From: Bacteroidetes Order II. bacterium
GTDB taxonomy: Bacteria; Bacteroidota; Rhodothermia; Rhodothermales; UBA2364
Length of the DNA: 64,000 bases
Assembly (NCBI GenBank): GCA_016788705.1
Contig: JAEUSQ010000023.1
Location: 1 to 64,000 of the forward strand
Direction: 5' to 3'
Part shown: positions 8,147 through 17,154 of the stretch, piece by piece
How positions within the stretch are numbered: position 1 is the first letter of the stretch
Layout: each line of letters opens with the position of its first letter
Position numbers and translations under genes: made by a program
The notes under the pieces: model-generated
Seen by the model: the letters and a program-made list of their open reading frames with translations, nothing else
Databases searched by the model: none
What the model was told of the DNA's origin: nothing

Positions 8147-10603
8147 ATGAGACGTAATCTACTCCTTTTGGCCTTCCTCCTCAGTTCCCCATTCCAATCC
8201 TTTGCTCAAGATGTGCTCCTTCAGGGATTTTATTGGAACACCCATCCGGGCGACCTCTCCAAAAAAAATAGTGGCGGGGTTTGGTGGGATTCCCTCGCTA
8301 CGGTAGCGCCCCAACTTGCCTCTGCTGGATTTAAAACGGTCTGGATTCCCTCGCCCGCCAAGGGATCCGGGGGGACTGCCGATATGGGCTATGGCATTAA
8401 CGACTACTACGACTTGGGGAATTTTGGCAATAAAATTTCGGGAGCCTTTCGGACGCGGTTCGGAAACAAGGGCCAACTAATGACGATGATTTCTACCGTC
8501 AAAGGGAGTGGCCTGAAGGTGATGGTGGATGTGGTGTTGAACCACCGCTTTGGCGGAGACCCGACCCCTAAAACGCCTCACGTCTGTAATCCGCATCTAA
8601 ATAGCGACCAGTTCACTATTTTTACCCCTGCCAGTGGGCGTTTCCCCGGAAGACCCGACCACTTCAACCCCACCTTCCCGCATTGCGATGTCAATGGCCC
8701 ATACCACAACCCCATTTTTGGCCAAGACATCGGATACTTTGCCAACATAGACACTTCGCCCCCTCCTGGTGGCTGGTATTTTGGCCCACATAATGTTGGC
8801 ACAGTTGCCGATTCCCTCATCACCTGGGGCCGCTGGCTCATGAATGATATTGGCTTCGATGAAATGCGGATTGATGCCGTAAAACACATCGAACCCGGTT
8901 TTTTGGCTCCTTTCTTGGTAGAAACCAAAAATGGCGAACAACCTTTTACCGTAGGCGAGTTCTACGATGGCGACAAGGATGCACTAAAGAACTATCTGAA
9001 CGAGGTAAATACCTTTAATGGGGCTTATGGCTCCAAAGGCAAAAATGCCAAGCTCTCAATGTTTGACTTTAACATGTATTTTGGCCTAAAATCCCTCCTA
9101 AACGACGGGTCGGGAGGATATAATACGTGGAACCTCAATACCCTCGGACTCAACTTTAATGGCGTACATGGCGACAATGTGGTAACCTTTATCGAGAACC
9201 ACGATTTTGACCGAGGCGGCTATAAAGCTGCCCCTGGCCCACAAGACCCAGGGTATAACCCCGACTGTTCTGGACCAGGCTTCTCGTGGTCGGGCAATAC
9301 ATGTCTCCAATATTTTACCCAACCAGATCACGACCCTGTTTTCCGCGACAAGCACATGGGGTACGCCTTTCTGATGTCGCTTCCGCCCCGTCCGATGGTT
9401 TTCTGGAAAGACTATTGGTGGTATGGCTTTAAAGACGAGATTGATTGGTTAATGAACCTCCGCCGCACCATGGCCACGGGTTTTGCAACCCCCGTAGCAT
9501 CCCTTAATCCTTACTTCCCTAATACCGGAAACTACGACAGTAGTAACCACGGTGGTAATATGTTTGCTTTAAAGCGGGATGAAATGATGTTTACCTTGAA
9601 CGACCGCGCAGACAAGCAAGGCGCTATTTGGGCAGATACCCCCTGGACGAATTTGGAACTAAAAGATTATTCCGATGCCTATATGTTTGAACAAACCTCC
9701 AGTTTTGGAGATAAACGTGCGTTTCTAAAGGCTAATGCCCGTAATTACGCATGGTATGCCCCAACCGGACGCTATCCACTACCCAACAATGAAGCCGCAC
9801 CCAGTTTTACGGTTACAGCTACCGAGGGCGGAAAACTGCACTTTGTGGTACTTCGGGCCTCCGACTTGGCGCAGTTTGAAGTGGGTGGGAGCACCTTACA
9901 GGCAGGAGACGAAGTGGCCGTCCTTGGGACAAAAGATGCTTCAGGAAATTCAGGAATTGCCGGATTGGGACGTATCGGTCAAAGCGTGCGTTGGGACGGC
10001 GTACACGACTTGCTCATTGAGGTGCTGGGAAATGCCACCGACGACAACAACAATGGCCGTCTAAAAGCCGGAGATGACCTCCGCTTGGTCATCCGCAAAC
10101 AAAGCAATGGTCAGAAATTTTTGACCCAATCCATCACTTGGTTGCCAGAGTCAACCGACTTTACCTTTAAAGCGAAACGCCCCCATTCTCGTGGGCCAAA
10201 ATCTTTTGGATTAAAAGTGAACAATGGATCAGGGCAATACAGCATTGGGGGTATTTCCGTAATTTCGGGATTCTCCACCAGCATCGCCACCGCAAAAGAG
10301 GCACCACAGGCCATAGATACACAATTGGTGAAGGAAAAAGCCTTACTTTATCCGGCCTATCCTAACCCCTTTAATCCTACCACCACCCTATCGTTTGCAC
10401 TTGCCACCACACAAAACGTAAGTGTTGAACTGTTTAATGCACTCGGACAACGGGTTCAAACGCTTTATAAGGGTAGTGTTTCTGCCGGAGAACGCCAGAA
10501 TATACAGGTAAATGCCAGCAATTTGCCCTCCGGAACCTATATCGCACGTCTGGTAACAGCCGACGGTATGGTACGCGCACAATCCTTAATCCTTACGAAA
10601 TAA
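8147..10603 (+). CDS. Secreted alpha-amylase (GH13) with T9SS sorting domain
   Basis: An 818-residue extracellular starch-degrading enzyme. The signal peptide is cleaved after SFA (Ala20), leaving Gln21. The GH13 TIM barrel holds DVVLNH at 128-133, the nucleophile Asp243 in MRIDAVKH, the acid/base Glu271 in FTVGEF, and the third carboxylate Asp353 in FIENHD. A beta-rich segment (about 500-720) follows. The C-terminal 80 residues form a type A T9SS sorting domain beginning YPAYPNPFNPTTTLSF and ending in a basic ILTK tail. Expression is probably controlled by the palindrome at 8104. Two more T9SS-targeted proteins follow on the same strand. All three catalytic residues are present, so it should be active. 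Confidence 0.95.
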   Translation: MRRNLLLLAFLLSSPFQSFAQDVLLQGFYWNTHPGDLSKKNSGGVWWDSLATVAPQLASAGFKTVWIPSPAKGSGGTADMGYGINDYYDLGNFGNKISGAFRTRFGNKGQLMTMISTVKGSGLKVMVDVVLNHRFGGDPTPKTPHVCNPHLNSDQFTIFTPASGRFPGRPDHFNPTFPHCDVNGPYHNPIFGQDIGYFANIDTSPPPGGWYFGPHNVGTVADSLITWGRWLMNDIGFDEMRIDAVKHIEPGFLAPFLVETKNGEQPFTVGEFYDGDKDALKNYLNEVNTFNGAYGSKGKNAKLSMFDFNMYFGLKSLLNDGSGGYNTWNLNTLGLNFNGVHGDNVVTFIENHDFDRGGYKAAPGPQDPGYNPDCSGPGFSWSGNTCLQYFTQPDHDPVFRDKHMGYAFLMSLPPRPMVFWKDYWWYGFKDEIDWLMNLRRTMATGFATPVASLNPYFPNTGNYDSSNHGGNMFALKRDEMMFTLNDRADKQGAIWADTPWTNLELKDYSDAYMFEQTSSFGDKRAFLKANARNYAWYAPTGRYPLPNNEAAPSFTVTATEGGKLHFVVLRASDLAQFEVGGSTLQAGDEVAVLGTKDASGNSGIAGLGRIGQSVRWDGVHDLLIEVLGNATDDNNNGRLKAGDDLRLVIRKQSNGQKFLTQSITWLPESTDFTFKAKRPHSRGPKSFGLKVNNGSGQYSIGGISVISGFSTSIATAKEAPQAIDTQLVKEKALLYPAYPNPFNPTTTLSFALATTQNVSVELFNALGQRVQTLYKGSVSAGERQNIQVNASNLPSGTYIARLVTADGMVRAQSLILTK

Positions 10604-10611
10604 CCTTCGTA

Positions 10612-10664
10612 GAAGCCGGAAGTGCCCAAAAGGAAGGGAAAATGTGGGGCTTCCGGCTTTCTTA
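10612..10664 (+). terminator. Terminator or attenuator after the amylase gene
   Basis: Ten-base arms AAGCCGGAAG (10613-10622) and CTTCCGGCTT (10650-10659) pair around a 27-base loop, followed by TCTTATCTT. The loop is long and the U-run broken, so readthrough into the next secreted-protein gene is likely. Confidence 0.5.
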
Positions 10665-10695
10665 TCTTGTAACCATTTAAGAATTTGCTTAATAC

Positions 10696-11676
10696 ATGAA
10701 CAAGTTATTTACATTCATTTTTTTCTTGCCCGCTTTTGTCTTTTCCCAACCCGTTGTGGATGGTCAGGGAGGTGACCCTTGCTACAAGGTACAAGGTTCT
10801 TTTAGCGGGAGCAATGGCGCTTTCGGAGACTGGGGCGCAAAAGAAGTACAGGCTTGTACGCAAAACCAAACCTTGTATGTCTTTGTGAAAGGCGCTGTAA
10901 ACCCCGCCAACTACCACGATGTTTTGGTCTTTATTAATACCAGCGACAAAACGGGCATTCCGGCAGGTGCAGCAGGTGAAATTCCAGCCGGAAACGATGG
11001 TCTTTCCCCTTTTAGTCAATACGCGTTCCCGATCACCAATCCCATTGAGACGGATCATGGCGTGCGGCTGACGGCTGATGCAGCCAATTTAAAAGGATAT
11101 GTAAGTCATATCAATTATACGGGCACACCAAGTAATCTGGATGTCTATCTGGGTGAGGTAGCCTTTGGTGGTACGGCGGTTACCTATGCCGATATGTCAT
11201 TTGCATACGTACAAGCCCCCAGCATGAGTGCCGCAACAGGGGGATTCGAGTTCTCGATTCCATACAGCAAACTTGGCGCGGGCGCGGGTGCACAATTCCA
11301 ACTTTATGTGGTATATGGCAACGAGCAAGGGCAATACGCCATCGCGCCCGGTACCATCCAAACCCCACTCTTTAGCGGAACCGCCACCGCAACCGAGCGC
11401 GATGAACTACCCAATACTGCCGCGCTGGAGGTCTATCCCAACCCGTTTAACCCCGAAGCCACTGCCCGCTTTTCAGTGCCAATTACACAACCCGTCGAAG
11501 TAGCGCTCTACAATGCCTTGGGTCAGCGCCTCAAAACCCTCTATTCTGGAACCGCGCTTGCCGGGCAAATAATAGAGGCAAAATTACATGGCAACGACTT
11601 GCAAAGTGGCGTATATTACCTAAAGATGGCCGGAACCTCTGTTCTAAAAACCCGTGCGGTCTCGTTGCTTAAATAA
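10696..11676 (+). CDS. Secreted T9SS-sorted protein next to amylase, unknown function
   Basis: 326 residues. The signal peptide ends at FVFS (Ser17), leaving Gln18. The central domain (about 20-235) is beta-rich, with paired Cys in DPCYKVQG and VQACTQNQTLYVFV and a motif-poor jelly-roll look; it may be a carbohydrate-binding module, but I do not recognise a family. The C terminus is a T9SS type A sorting domain (VYPNPFNPEATARFSV through a basic tail). It lies 92 bases after the amylase and 41 before another T9SS protein. The position suggests a helper in extracellular polysaccharide use, which is inference only. Confidence 0.75.
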   Translation: MNKLFTFIFFLPAFVFSQPVVDGQGGDPCYKVQGSFSGSNGAFGDWGAKEVQACTQNQTLYVFVKGAVNPANYHDVLVFINTSDKTGIPAGAAGEIPAGNDGLSPFSQYAFPITNPIETDHGVRLTADAANLKGYVSHINYTGTPSNLDVYLGEVAFGGTAVTYADMSFAYVQAPSMSAATGGFEFSIPYSKLGAGAGAQFQLYVVYGNEQGQYAIAPGTIQTPLFSGTATATERDELPNTAALEVYPNPFNPEATARFSVPITQPVEVALYNALGQRLKTLYSGTALAGQIIEAKLHGNDLQSGVYYLKMAGTSVLKTRAVSLLK

Positions 11677-11717
11677 ACCAGTCCGCATTTACTTAATAAA
11701 TCTAAACACATACTACC

Positions 11718-12704
11718 ATGAAAAAACTCGTTACAACCTTGTGCATGATTTGCCTTTCATCAGTTGGTGTCTTTGCACAAGTCGGTTGGATTGGTAATCA
11801 TTCTACTTCTACAACAACAGCTCCAGGTGGATCAAGTTTTAATGTGACCTTGAAGTTAGAAGTATGGAAAGGCGGTGTTACCGACCCCGCCGGGCAAGGT
11901 GCCGGCATTACCTGTAACGTCCATTGGAGCGGTGGGGTTGTGGTTGGTGGCAGTTGGCCCACGCCTACAACCGTTCCTGCAACTTATTCAGGGGACAATC
12001 CTAATAATGATATATACGAAGCGACCGTTACGGTAACAACAAACGGATACTACGAATTTACTGCCAATTGCACCTCTGATTCAATTGTAAAATGGGCTGG
12101 TGATTTTAGTACAGCAAATTTCGGTTTTACCATTTCGGGACTTCCTATTTCGTTGGCATCTTTTACCGGAACGGCAACGGAGAATGCAGCCACTCTCAAC
12201 TGGGTTACGGTAAGCGAGCTAAACAGCGACCACTTTGATGTAGAACACTCGGCCAATGGCAGTGCGTGGAAAAAAGTGGGAACGGTACAAGCTGCTGGCA
12301 ACAGCATTGACCTGCGCAACTACAGCTATACCGTAGAAGGACTACAAGTGGGCAAGCACAGCTTCCGCCTAAAAAGTGTGGACAAAAACGGGGATGCCCG
12401 CTATACGGCCTCGGTACAACTCAATGTGGAAGTACCCGGCCAATATGTCTTGTATCCCGCCTACCCAAACCCCTTCAATCCGGCAACCACCATCACTTTT
12501 GCAGTGGCTTCTCGTCAGGCCGTAAAAGCAGAAGTATTTAATGCCTTGGGTCAAAAAGTACGCACCCTCTTTAACGGAACACTTGAAGCCAATGTGCCAC
12601 ACAGCGCACAATTCGATGCCTCTGGCCTCCAAAGCGGTATGTACATTGTGCGCGTTACAGGAGCAAACTTCAAAGCCACCCAAAATGTTACGCTGCTGAA
12701 ATAA
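11718..12704 (+). CDS. Secreted protein with FnIII-like and T9SS sorting domains
   Basis: 328 residues. The signal peptide is cleaved after VFA (Ala20), leaving Gln21. Residues of about 21-140 form a Trp- and Thr-rich beta domain starting VGWIGNHSTSTTT, which by its aromatic content and context may bind starch. Residues of about 145-235 match the FnIII-like repeat common in Bacteroidota (ATLNWVTVSELNSDHFDVEH). The last 80 residues are a T9SS type A sorting domain with YPAYPNPFNPATTITF. It forms a row with the amylase and the preceding secreted protein. Starch binding is inference from context. Confidence 0.78.
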   Translation: MKKLVTTLCMICLSSVGVFAQVGWIGNHSTSTTTAPGGSSFNVTLKLEVWKGGVTDPAGQGAGITCNVHWSGGVVVGGSWPTPTTVPATYSGDNPNNDIYEATVTVTTNGYYEFTANCTSDSIVKWAGDFSTANFGFTISGLPISLASFTGTATENAATLNWVTVSELNSDHFDVEHSANGSAWKKVGTVQAAGNSIDLRNYSYTVEGLQVGKHSFRLKSVDKNGDARYTASVQLNVEVPGQYVLYPAYPNPFNPATTITFAVASRQAVKAEVFNALGQKVRTLFNGTLEANVPHSAQFDASGLQSGMYIVRVTGANFKATQNVTLLK

Positions 12705-12732
12705 GCGCCCTAAGAAGTCTTCCGGCTATTCT

Positions 12733-12767
12733 AAACCGGGGGTTGCGACGCGGCCTCCGGTTTTTTT
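12733..12767 (+). terminator. Rho-independent terminator ending the amylase locus
   Basis: Arms AAACCGG (12733-12739) and CCGGTTT (12757-12763), extended inward by G/C pairs, followed by seven T in total. It closes the three-gene secreted-protein locus. Confidence 0.8.
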
Positions 12768-12848
12768 GTGTGTATAACAACCAATGTAACCACACAGGCC
12801 TAATATAAATCGAAAAAGTCAACCACATCTGTGATTGACTTTTGGTGT

Positions 12849-12925
12849 TGGCGGTCCGGACGAGACTCGAACTCGCGACCCCATGCGTGACAGGCATGTA
12901 TTCTAACCAACTGAACTACCGGACC
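12849..12925 (-). tRNA. tRNA-Asp (GTC)
   Basis: Read on the minus strand the sequence folds as a full cloverleaf: acceptor GGTCCGG/CCGGACC, D arm GTTC...GAAT, anticodon stem CATGC/GCATG with loop CTGTCAC giving anticodon GTC, T arm GCGAG TTCGAGT CTCGT, discriminator G, and an encoded CCA end at 12849-12851. Confidence 0.97.
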
Positions 12926-13019
12926 ATTCATTCTTATGAGGACTTTAATATACCAAATTCAGCCAACACTGCGCAAGCATCCCATGAACAAATTATACCG
13001 ATTAACAAAACGTTCATAC

Positions 13020-13673
13020 TTAAAACGACTCATATTGCACTGCAAGGGCCAATACCGCCATCTGATTATAGGCTGGGTGTGGGCCTGATGCAGCGCCCAT
13101 ATAGCGCCAGTGTGGCCCCAGCAATGTTTCTCGGTGACTACGGTTTGTTACCCCATCGTCCACCAACCATTGAAGCAAAAAGCCTTGTGCATCGTTCTGT
13201 CCATATGCAATATTTTCAGCAATTTCGCCAGACCACACCCCAAACCGCTCTGCGCGATTCCACACATGGCTACCATCCTTTCCCCGATGCCCCGTAGCCC
13301 CCGACGCCCCTTGGTCTTGTACATGGTGGATAGTGGCTTTCGTGAGACCCAATGCGCGGCGTAAAGGCGGCAAAGGCTTTTGGGCGAATAAAACACCCAC
13401 CGCTTCTCGGACTGCCGTGGCCCCTTCGACCGTCATAAGGCGGGGTTTTCCTACCAACATCAAAACATTTCCCTTAAAATAAGGCAGCCAAGCCTGAAGT
13501 TTCCTACCATATACCGAGGGATTGCTGCGAAGTTGGTTGATCTCGTATAAAAGGGCTTCGTCAAAAGGAATACTCCCCGAAAGGTAGGACCGAGGCGCCA
13601 CCCCCTTACATTGCGCCAATAACACCCCAACCAATAACCAATACACCCTACACCACAGTAGTGTGTGGGGCAT
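13020..13673 (-). CDS. CAP/SCP-domain lipoprotein
   Basis: 218 residues from the ATG at 13673. The leader MPHTLLWCRVYWLLVGVLLA runs into a lipobox-like LLAQC, so it is probably an envelope lipoprotein. The rest is a CAP (SCP/PR-1) domain with an internal N-terminal helix pair (FDEALLYEINQLRSNPSVYG), the GEIAENIAYG block and the RSHRETLLGPHWRYMGAA block whose His and Glu match the usual CAP cavity residues. A GTG at 13814 would add 47 residues and hide the leader, so it is rejected. Bacterial CAP proteins have poorly known roles. A second CAP gene lies at 20133. Confidence 0.82.
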   Translation of the reverse strand: MPHTLLWCRVYWLLVGVLLAQCKGVAPRSYLSGSIPFDEALLYEINQLRSNPSVYGRKLQAWLPYFKGNVLMLVGKPRLMTVEGATAVREAVGVLFAQKPLPPLRRALGLTKATIHHVQDQGASGATGHRGKDGSHVWNRAERFGVWSGEIAENIAYGQNDAQGFLLQWLVDDGVTNRSHRETLLGPHWRYMGAASGPHPAYNQMAVLALAVQYESF

Positions 13674-13748
13674 TACATCACCATTTCCATAACAAACCCA
13701 CCCATATGGATTCTTGAAAAAAAAAGACTTAAACAAATTGTTAAGGTG

Positions 13749-13779
13749 TTGAGAAAGTGAAAAATATCTTATATCTTCT
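13749..13779 (+). promoter_or_regulatory. Promoter of the LysM gene
   Basis: TTG at 13749-13751, 20 bases, then TATCTTCT at 13772-13779. Geometry and -7 sequence match the promoters predicted upstream of rpmH and the aldehyde dehydrogenase. It gives a leader of about 55 bases containing a strong ribosome binding site. Confidence 0.65.
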
Positions 13780-13841
13780 GGTTTGGAATCTTTCCAATTT
13801 TTAACTGCTAACACACACTTATTTTATAAGGGAGGACACAA

Positions 13842-14204
13842 ATGTCAGTACAAGCAAAATACCAAGAGGTTCTTGATTTAGGACAAGCGTTCCAAGCAAC
13901 CGATGGCAAAGTTGAAGAAGCAAATGGCGTGCTTAAGGTTTGGGGAACCGTAAAGACCCAAGGCCAAAAAGACGCCCTTTGGGATAAAATAAAAGCCATC
14001 GGCGGCCAAGCCCCCGGCGATATTCAGGCAGACATCAAAGTTTCTGGTGAAAGCCTCTCGCACGAAGTGGTTTCCGGCGACACACTCGGTAAAATTGCCA
14101 AGACCTATCTGGGCAGTGCTGCAAAGTACAAAGAAATTGCTGAGTTCAACAACATCTCGAATCCAGACCTTATTAAAGTAGGTCAGGTAATCCGGATTCC
14201 GTAA
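13842..14204 (+). CDS. BON/LysM domain protein, Kbp (YgaU)-like
   Basis: A 120-residue cytoplasmic protein with no signal peptide. The first 70 residues resemble a shortened BON domain (GKVEEANGVLKVWGTVKTQG); residues 73-119 are a LysM domain (VVSGDTLGKIAKTYLG ... IKVGQVIRIP). This order and size match E. coli Kbp, a potassium-binding stress protein, although the BON part is shorter here. The gene has one of the few clear Shine-Dalgarno sequences in the window (GGGAGG six bases before ATG), its own promoter and its own terminator, so it is probably highly expressed as a single gene. Potassium binding is inferred from family only. Confidence 0.82.
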   Translation: MSVQAKYQEVLDLGQAFQATDGKVEEANGVLKVWGTVKTQGQKDALWDKIKAIGGQAPGDIQADIKVSGESLSHEVVSGDTLGKIAKTYLGSAAKYKEIAEFNNISNPDLIKVGQVIRIP

Positions 14205-14226
14205 GCAACTCGCTTTTATTATGGAT

Positions 14227-14256
14227 ACCTCTCGATCTTTCGGGAGGTTTTTTTTT
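14227..14256 (+). terminator. Rho-independent terminator of the LysM gene
   Basis: Arms ACCTCTCGA and TCGGGAGGT (one T-G wobble) around TCTT, followed by nine T (14248-14256). Confidence 0.88.
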
Positions 14257-14331
14257 GCCGCATACCGTCCTTTGAAGGTAAGAAAAAGGGGCCACAAAGC
14301 CCCATTTTTATAAATACATCACGGTACCTCG

Positions 14332-15426
14332 TCATACCATTGCCTTCGCCGAAATATCCGGATGGGCTTGAACGTATTGCACCAATGTACCAACATACGC
14401 TTCCAGCGGTGGACAGGCTATATTGGTCTCCTTCAAATCCCGAACCGTGTTTTCACAGGAATACGTGGTGGGGTGGGTAAAATATTCCACCGCGTCCGTC
14501 GTAATACCTGTCAAGTCTTGGGCATAAGGCACATATTCCAAGGCAGACTTTGCAATGACTTTCGGCAAAGAAACCGGTAGCACCCAGCGCTTCGTAGCCC
14601 CAGCAAACAGGTCAATTAGTTCAGCAACCGATGGTGGATTTGGATTTGCCAGTTGATATACCTTGTTCAGAGAAGTACTTTGGGCACTCAAGTAAGCAAT
14701 GGCTTCAATGACAAAGTCTTGCGGTACGATGTTGACAGTATATTGGTTAGTATCTCCGATGACCGGCATTACCGCGACCGAAAGTTGGTTCATCAGGAAC
14801 CGCATAATGGCATAGGGGCCATCGTATTTCTGCGTTTGACCCGTCTTTGAGTCTCCAACAACAATTCCGGGGCGATAGATAGAGACCGGAAGACCGGCTT
14901 TCATCCGACGCTGCACCTCTACTTCGGCAAAATATTTGGTCTCTTCATAAAAATTATTAAAGATTTGCCCTTTTTCGAGGTCGTTTTCGGTGAATACGCC
15001 CTCATATCGGCCACTTACGTAGCAAGTACTCACATATTGGAAACGGGTGAGGGCGTCGCATCCCTCAGCAAAATCCAACACATTTCGGGAGCCTTCCACA
15101 TTCACCCGAAAAGCAAATTCGCGTTTAACACTCAAGTCATAGACCGCTGCAAGGTGATACACCTCTTGTGTTTCCTGTTGTAGTTGGGCATATGCTTCTC
15201 CCAACCCCAATCCTGGGCGCGTGATATCGCCTTCTACCAGATGAATACGCCCCAGCCGAGAGGCCTTTTGTCGCTCTAACCCAAAAGCTTTTTGCTCGGC
15301 CAAGCCCCGCCAGCGGGGTTGAATCAGGCAAGTGATGGACACTTCTTGTGGGGAACGGTCTAATAGGCGCTCTACCAACGCCGAACCGAGGAAACCGGGG
15401 AAACCGGTGAGAAAGATGGTAGGCAT
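14332..15426 (-). CDS. SDR/thioester-reductase-like NAD(P)-binding protein
   Basis: 364 residues of the extended short-chain dehydrogenase superfamily. TGFPGFLG (residues 7-14) is the dinucleotide loop, Ser133 lies in YVSTCYVSG and the catalytic pair is Tyr160-Lys164 in YEETK. The sequence around these motifs resembles the fatty acyl-CoA/thioester reductase group (male-sterility domain) more than sugar epimerases. It follows the aldehyde dehydrogenase by 30 bases on the same strand, so the two probably act together on an acyl or aldehyde intermediate, both behind the LacI-type operator at 17141. The substrate is not identifiable. Confidence 0.8.
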   Translation of the reverse strand: MPTIFLTGFPGFLGSALVERLLDRSPQEVSITCLIQPRWRGLAEQKAFGLERQKASRLGRIHLVEGDITRPGLGLGEAYAQLQQETQEVYHLAAVYDLSVKREFAFRVNVEGSRNVLDFAEGCDALTRFQYVSTCYVSGRYEGVFTENDLEKGQIFNNFYEETKYFAEVEVQRRMKAGLPVSIYRPGIVVGDSKTGQTQKYDGPYAIMRFLMNQLSVAVMPVIGDTNQYTVNIVPQDFVIEAIAYLSAQSTSLNKVYQLANPNPPSVAELIDLFAGATKRWVLPVSLPKVIAKSALEYVPYAQDLTGITTDAVEYFTHPTTYSCENTVRDLKETNIACPPLEAYVGTLVQYVQAHPDISAKAMV

Positions 15427-15456
15427 GGTTCTATGGATTTAAGGTGAGTGTATCAA

Positions 15457-17070
15457 TTATTTAATGCCAGGCAACCATTTAAAAACCTTGGCTGCCATCG
15501 TCATCACATCCGCAAATTGGCTACCGCTCAAAAAGTCTGGCTTTGCAATCGGGGTTAAGCGCTGGACGGCCACAGTTTGACTTTCGGTATATTTTAGCAG
15601 CCCCTCGGCCCCGTGTCGCCGACCAATGCCAGACCGTTTCATGCCGCCCATGGGGGCATCTAACGAAGCCCAAGCTGCACCATAAGTTTCATTTACGTTT
15701 ACGGTTCCGGCTTTTATTTTTCGGGCAATGGTGACGGCTCGGCTGGTATTGCGCGACCAAACCGCCGCATTCAGGCCATAAACAGTGTCATTTGCCAGAT
15801 CAACGGCTTCATGCTCGGTATCAAATGGGTATAATGCAACGACGGGACCAAAGGTCTCTTCACGAAACAGGTGCATTTCTGGCGTTACGCCTTCCAAAAT
15901 GGTGGGCGCATAAAAATAGGGTCCAAGATCTATGCGGGGCTTCCCACCTGTTAGCACGGTTGCCCCTTTGTGGACAGCATCTTTTACGTGGGCGTGTACT
16001 TTGTCTAATTGCATTTGCGAAATCAACGAGCCCATTTCCACTTCGTGGTTAAAATCAGTACCCAAGCGCAGGGCTTCCGTTTTCTGAATAAAGGCTTTTT
16101 TGAAGTCATTATAAATGGAACGGGCCACATAGATGCGCTCAAAAGAGATGCACAACTGGCCTGCATTCCCAAAACTCCCCCTAACGGCACCAGCGGCGGC
16201 GGCGGCCACATCGGCATCTTCCAAAACCACCATTGGATTTTTGCCCCCCAGTTCCATCGAACATTTGATCAAGTATTCCCCCGCTTGGGCAGCCACTTTT
16301 CGGCCCGTGGCTGTGCTGCCCGTAAACATCAAAAAGTCAGACCCGGCGATGAGGGCTGGACCAATATCCGGGCCAGTTCCAGTTACCACCTGAAACACAT
16401 CGGTGGGCAAACCTGCTTTTATGAGCAGTTCTAATCCCAGAAGGGCCGTAAAAGAAGTTTGCTCGGCGGGTTTCAGAATGACCGCATTTCCGGCTACAAT
16501 GGCGGGCAGGGCATCCGAAATTGCAAGCGTTAGCGGGTAATTCCACGGCGCAATAATACCCACCACCCCCACCGGATGATGGTATTCGGTCGTCTCGGTG
16601 ATAAATGGAATAGCTCCATTGCGGGCAGACGGCGCGAGCAAGTCTGGCGCTACATTTGCATAATATCGGGCATTTAGAGCCACATCAAATATTTCCTCGA
16701 AGGCATGAATCCGCGCCTTTCCGGTTTCCAATTGCATGACATCCAACAAGGCTTCTTTGTGGGCGAGGACAAGGTCGTGATACCGACTCAAGACGGCCAC
16801 CCGCTCCTTCACCGGAACAGTCTCCCAAGCACGTTGCGCCAATTTAGCCCGATGCAACGCTTCTTCCACATCTGCCATGCCACACAAAGGCAAGAGACCC
16901 AGTTCTTGTTGATTGATCGGAGAGTGAACCATGAATGTTTCGTGATTCCGCACCCGTCTTACCACCCGATGCGAGAGGTCTGATAGGGTTTGTGCCGTCA
17001 TGTGTGCGGTCCACAGACTGTTTCGAGGATTCACCTCCGACGTTGTTTCTGGCTTTAATGCAACTTCCAT
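15457..17070 (-). CDS. Aldehyde dehydrogenase, succinate-semialdehyde dehydrogenase-like
   Basis: 537 residues from the ATG at 17070. NAD(P)+-dependent oxidation of an aldehyde to an acid. Visible motifs: PWNYP with Asn177, FTGSTATGRKVA (nucleotide loop), MELGGKNPMVV with the general base Glu273, and GNAGQLCISFERI with the nucleophile Cys307. The overall sequence looks closest to the succinate-semialdehyde dehydrogenases with an N-terminal extension (GabD2 group), but substrate calls in this family are unreliable. A TTG at 17094 would add eight residues. First gene of an operon with the SDR protein; promoter and palindromic operator are at 17125-17155. Confidence 0.88.
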   Translation of the reverse strand: MEVALKPETTSEVNPRNSLWTAHMTAQTLSDLSHRVVRRVRNHETFMVHSPINQQELGLLPLCGMADVEEALHRAKLAQRAWETVPVKERVAVLSRYHDLVLAHKEALLDVMQLETGKARIHAFEEIFDVALNARYYANVAPDLLAPSARNGAIPFITETTEYHHPVGVVGIIAPWNYPLTLAISDALPAIVAGNAVILKPAEQTSFTALLGLELLIKAGLPTDVFQVVTGTGPDIGPALIAGSDFLMFTGSTATGRKVAAQAGEYLIKCSMELGGKNPMVVLEDADVAAAAAGAVRGSFGNAGQLCISFERIYVARSIYNDFKKAFIQKTEALRLGTDFNHEVEMGSLISQMQLDKVHAHVKDAVHKGATVLTGGKPRIDLGPYFYAPTILEGVTPEMHLFREETFGPVVALYPFDTEHEAVDLANDTVYGLNAAVWSRNTSRAVTIARKIKAGTVNVNETYGAAWASLDAPMGGMKRSGIGRRHGAEGLLKYTESQTVAVQRLTPIAKPDFLSGSQFADVMTMAAKVFKWLPGIK

Positions 17071-17140
17071 GATGTGTATGAAGATGAAGGACAAAGAACT
17101 CCGTAGTGTCTATTTCCGGATAAAAGAAGATACCCATCTA

Positions 17141-17154
17141 TGAAAGCGCTTGCA
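17141..17154 (-). promoter_or_regulatory. LacI-type operator and promoter of the aldehyde dehydrogenase operon
   Basis: On the plus strand TGAAAGCGCTTGCA, a near-perfect palindrome sharing the AAGCGCTT core with the amylase operator. Read on the minus strand, TTG at 17155-17153 is followed by 20 bases and then TATCTTCT (17132-17125). The palindrome overlaps the -33 element exactly as at the amylase gene. The start codon is about 55 bases beyond the -7 box. Confidence 0.7.
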
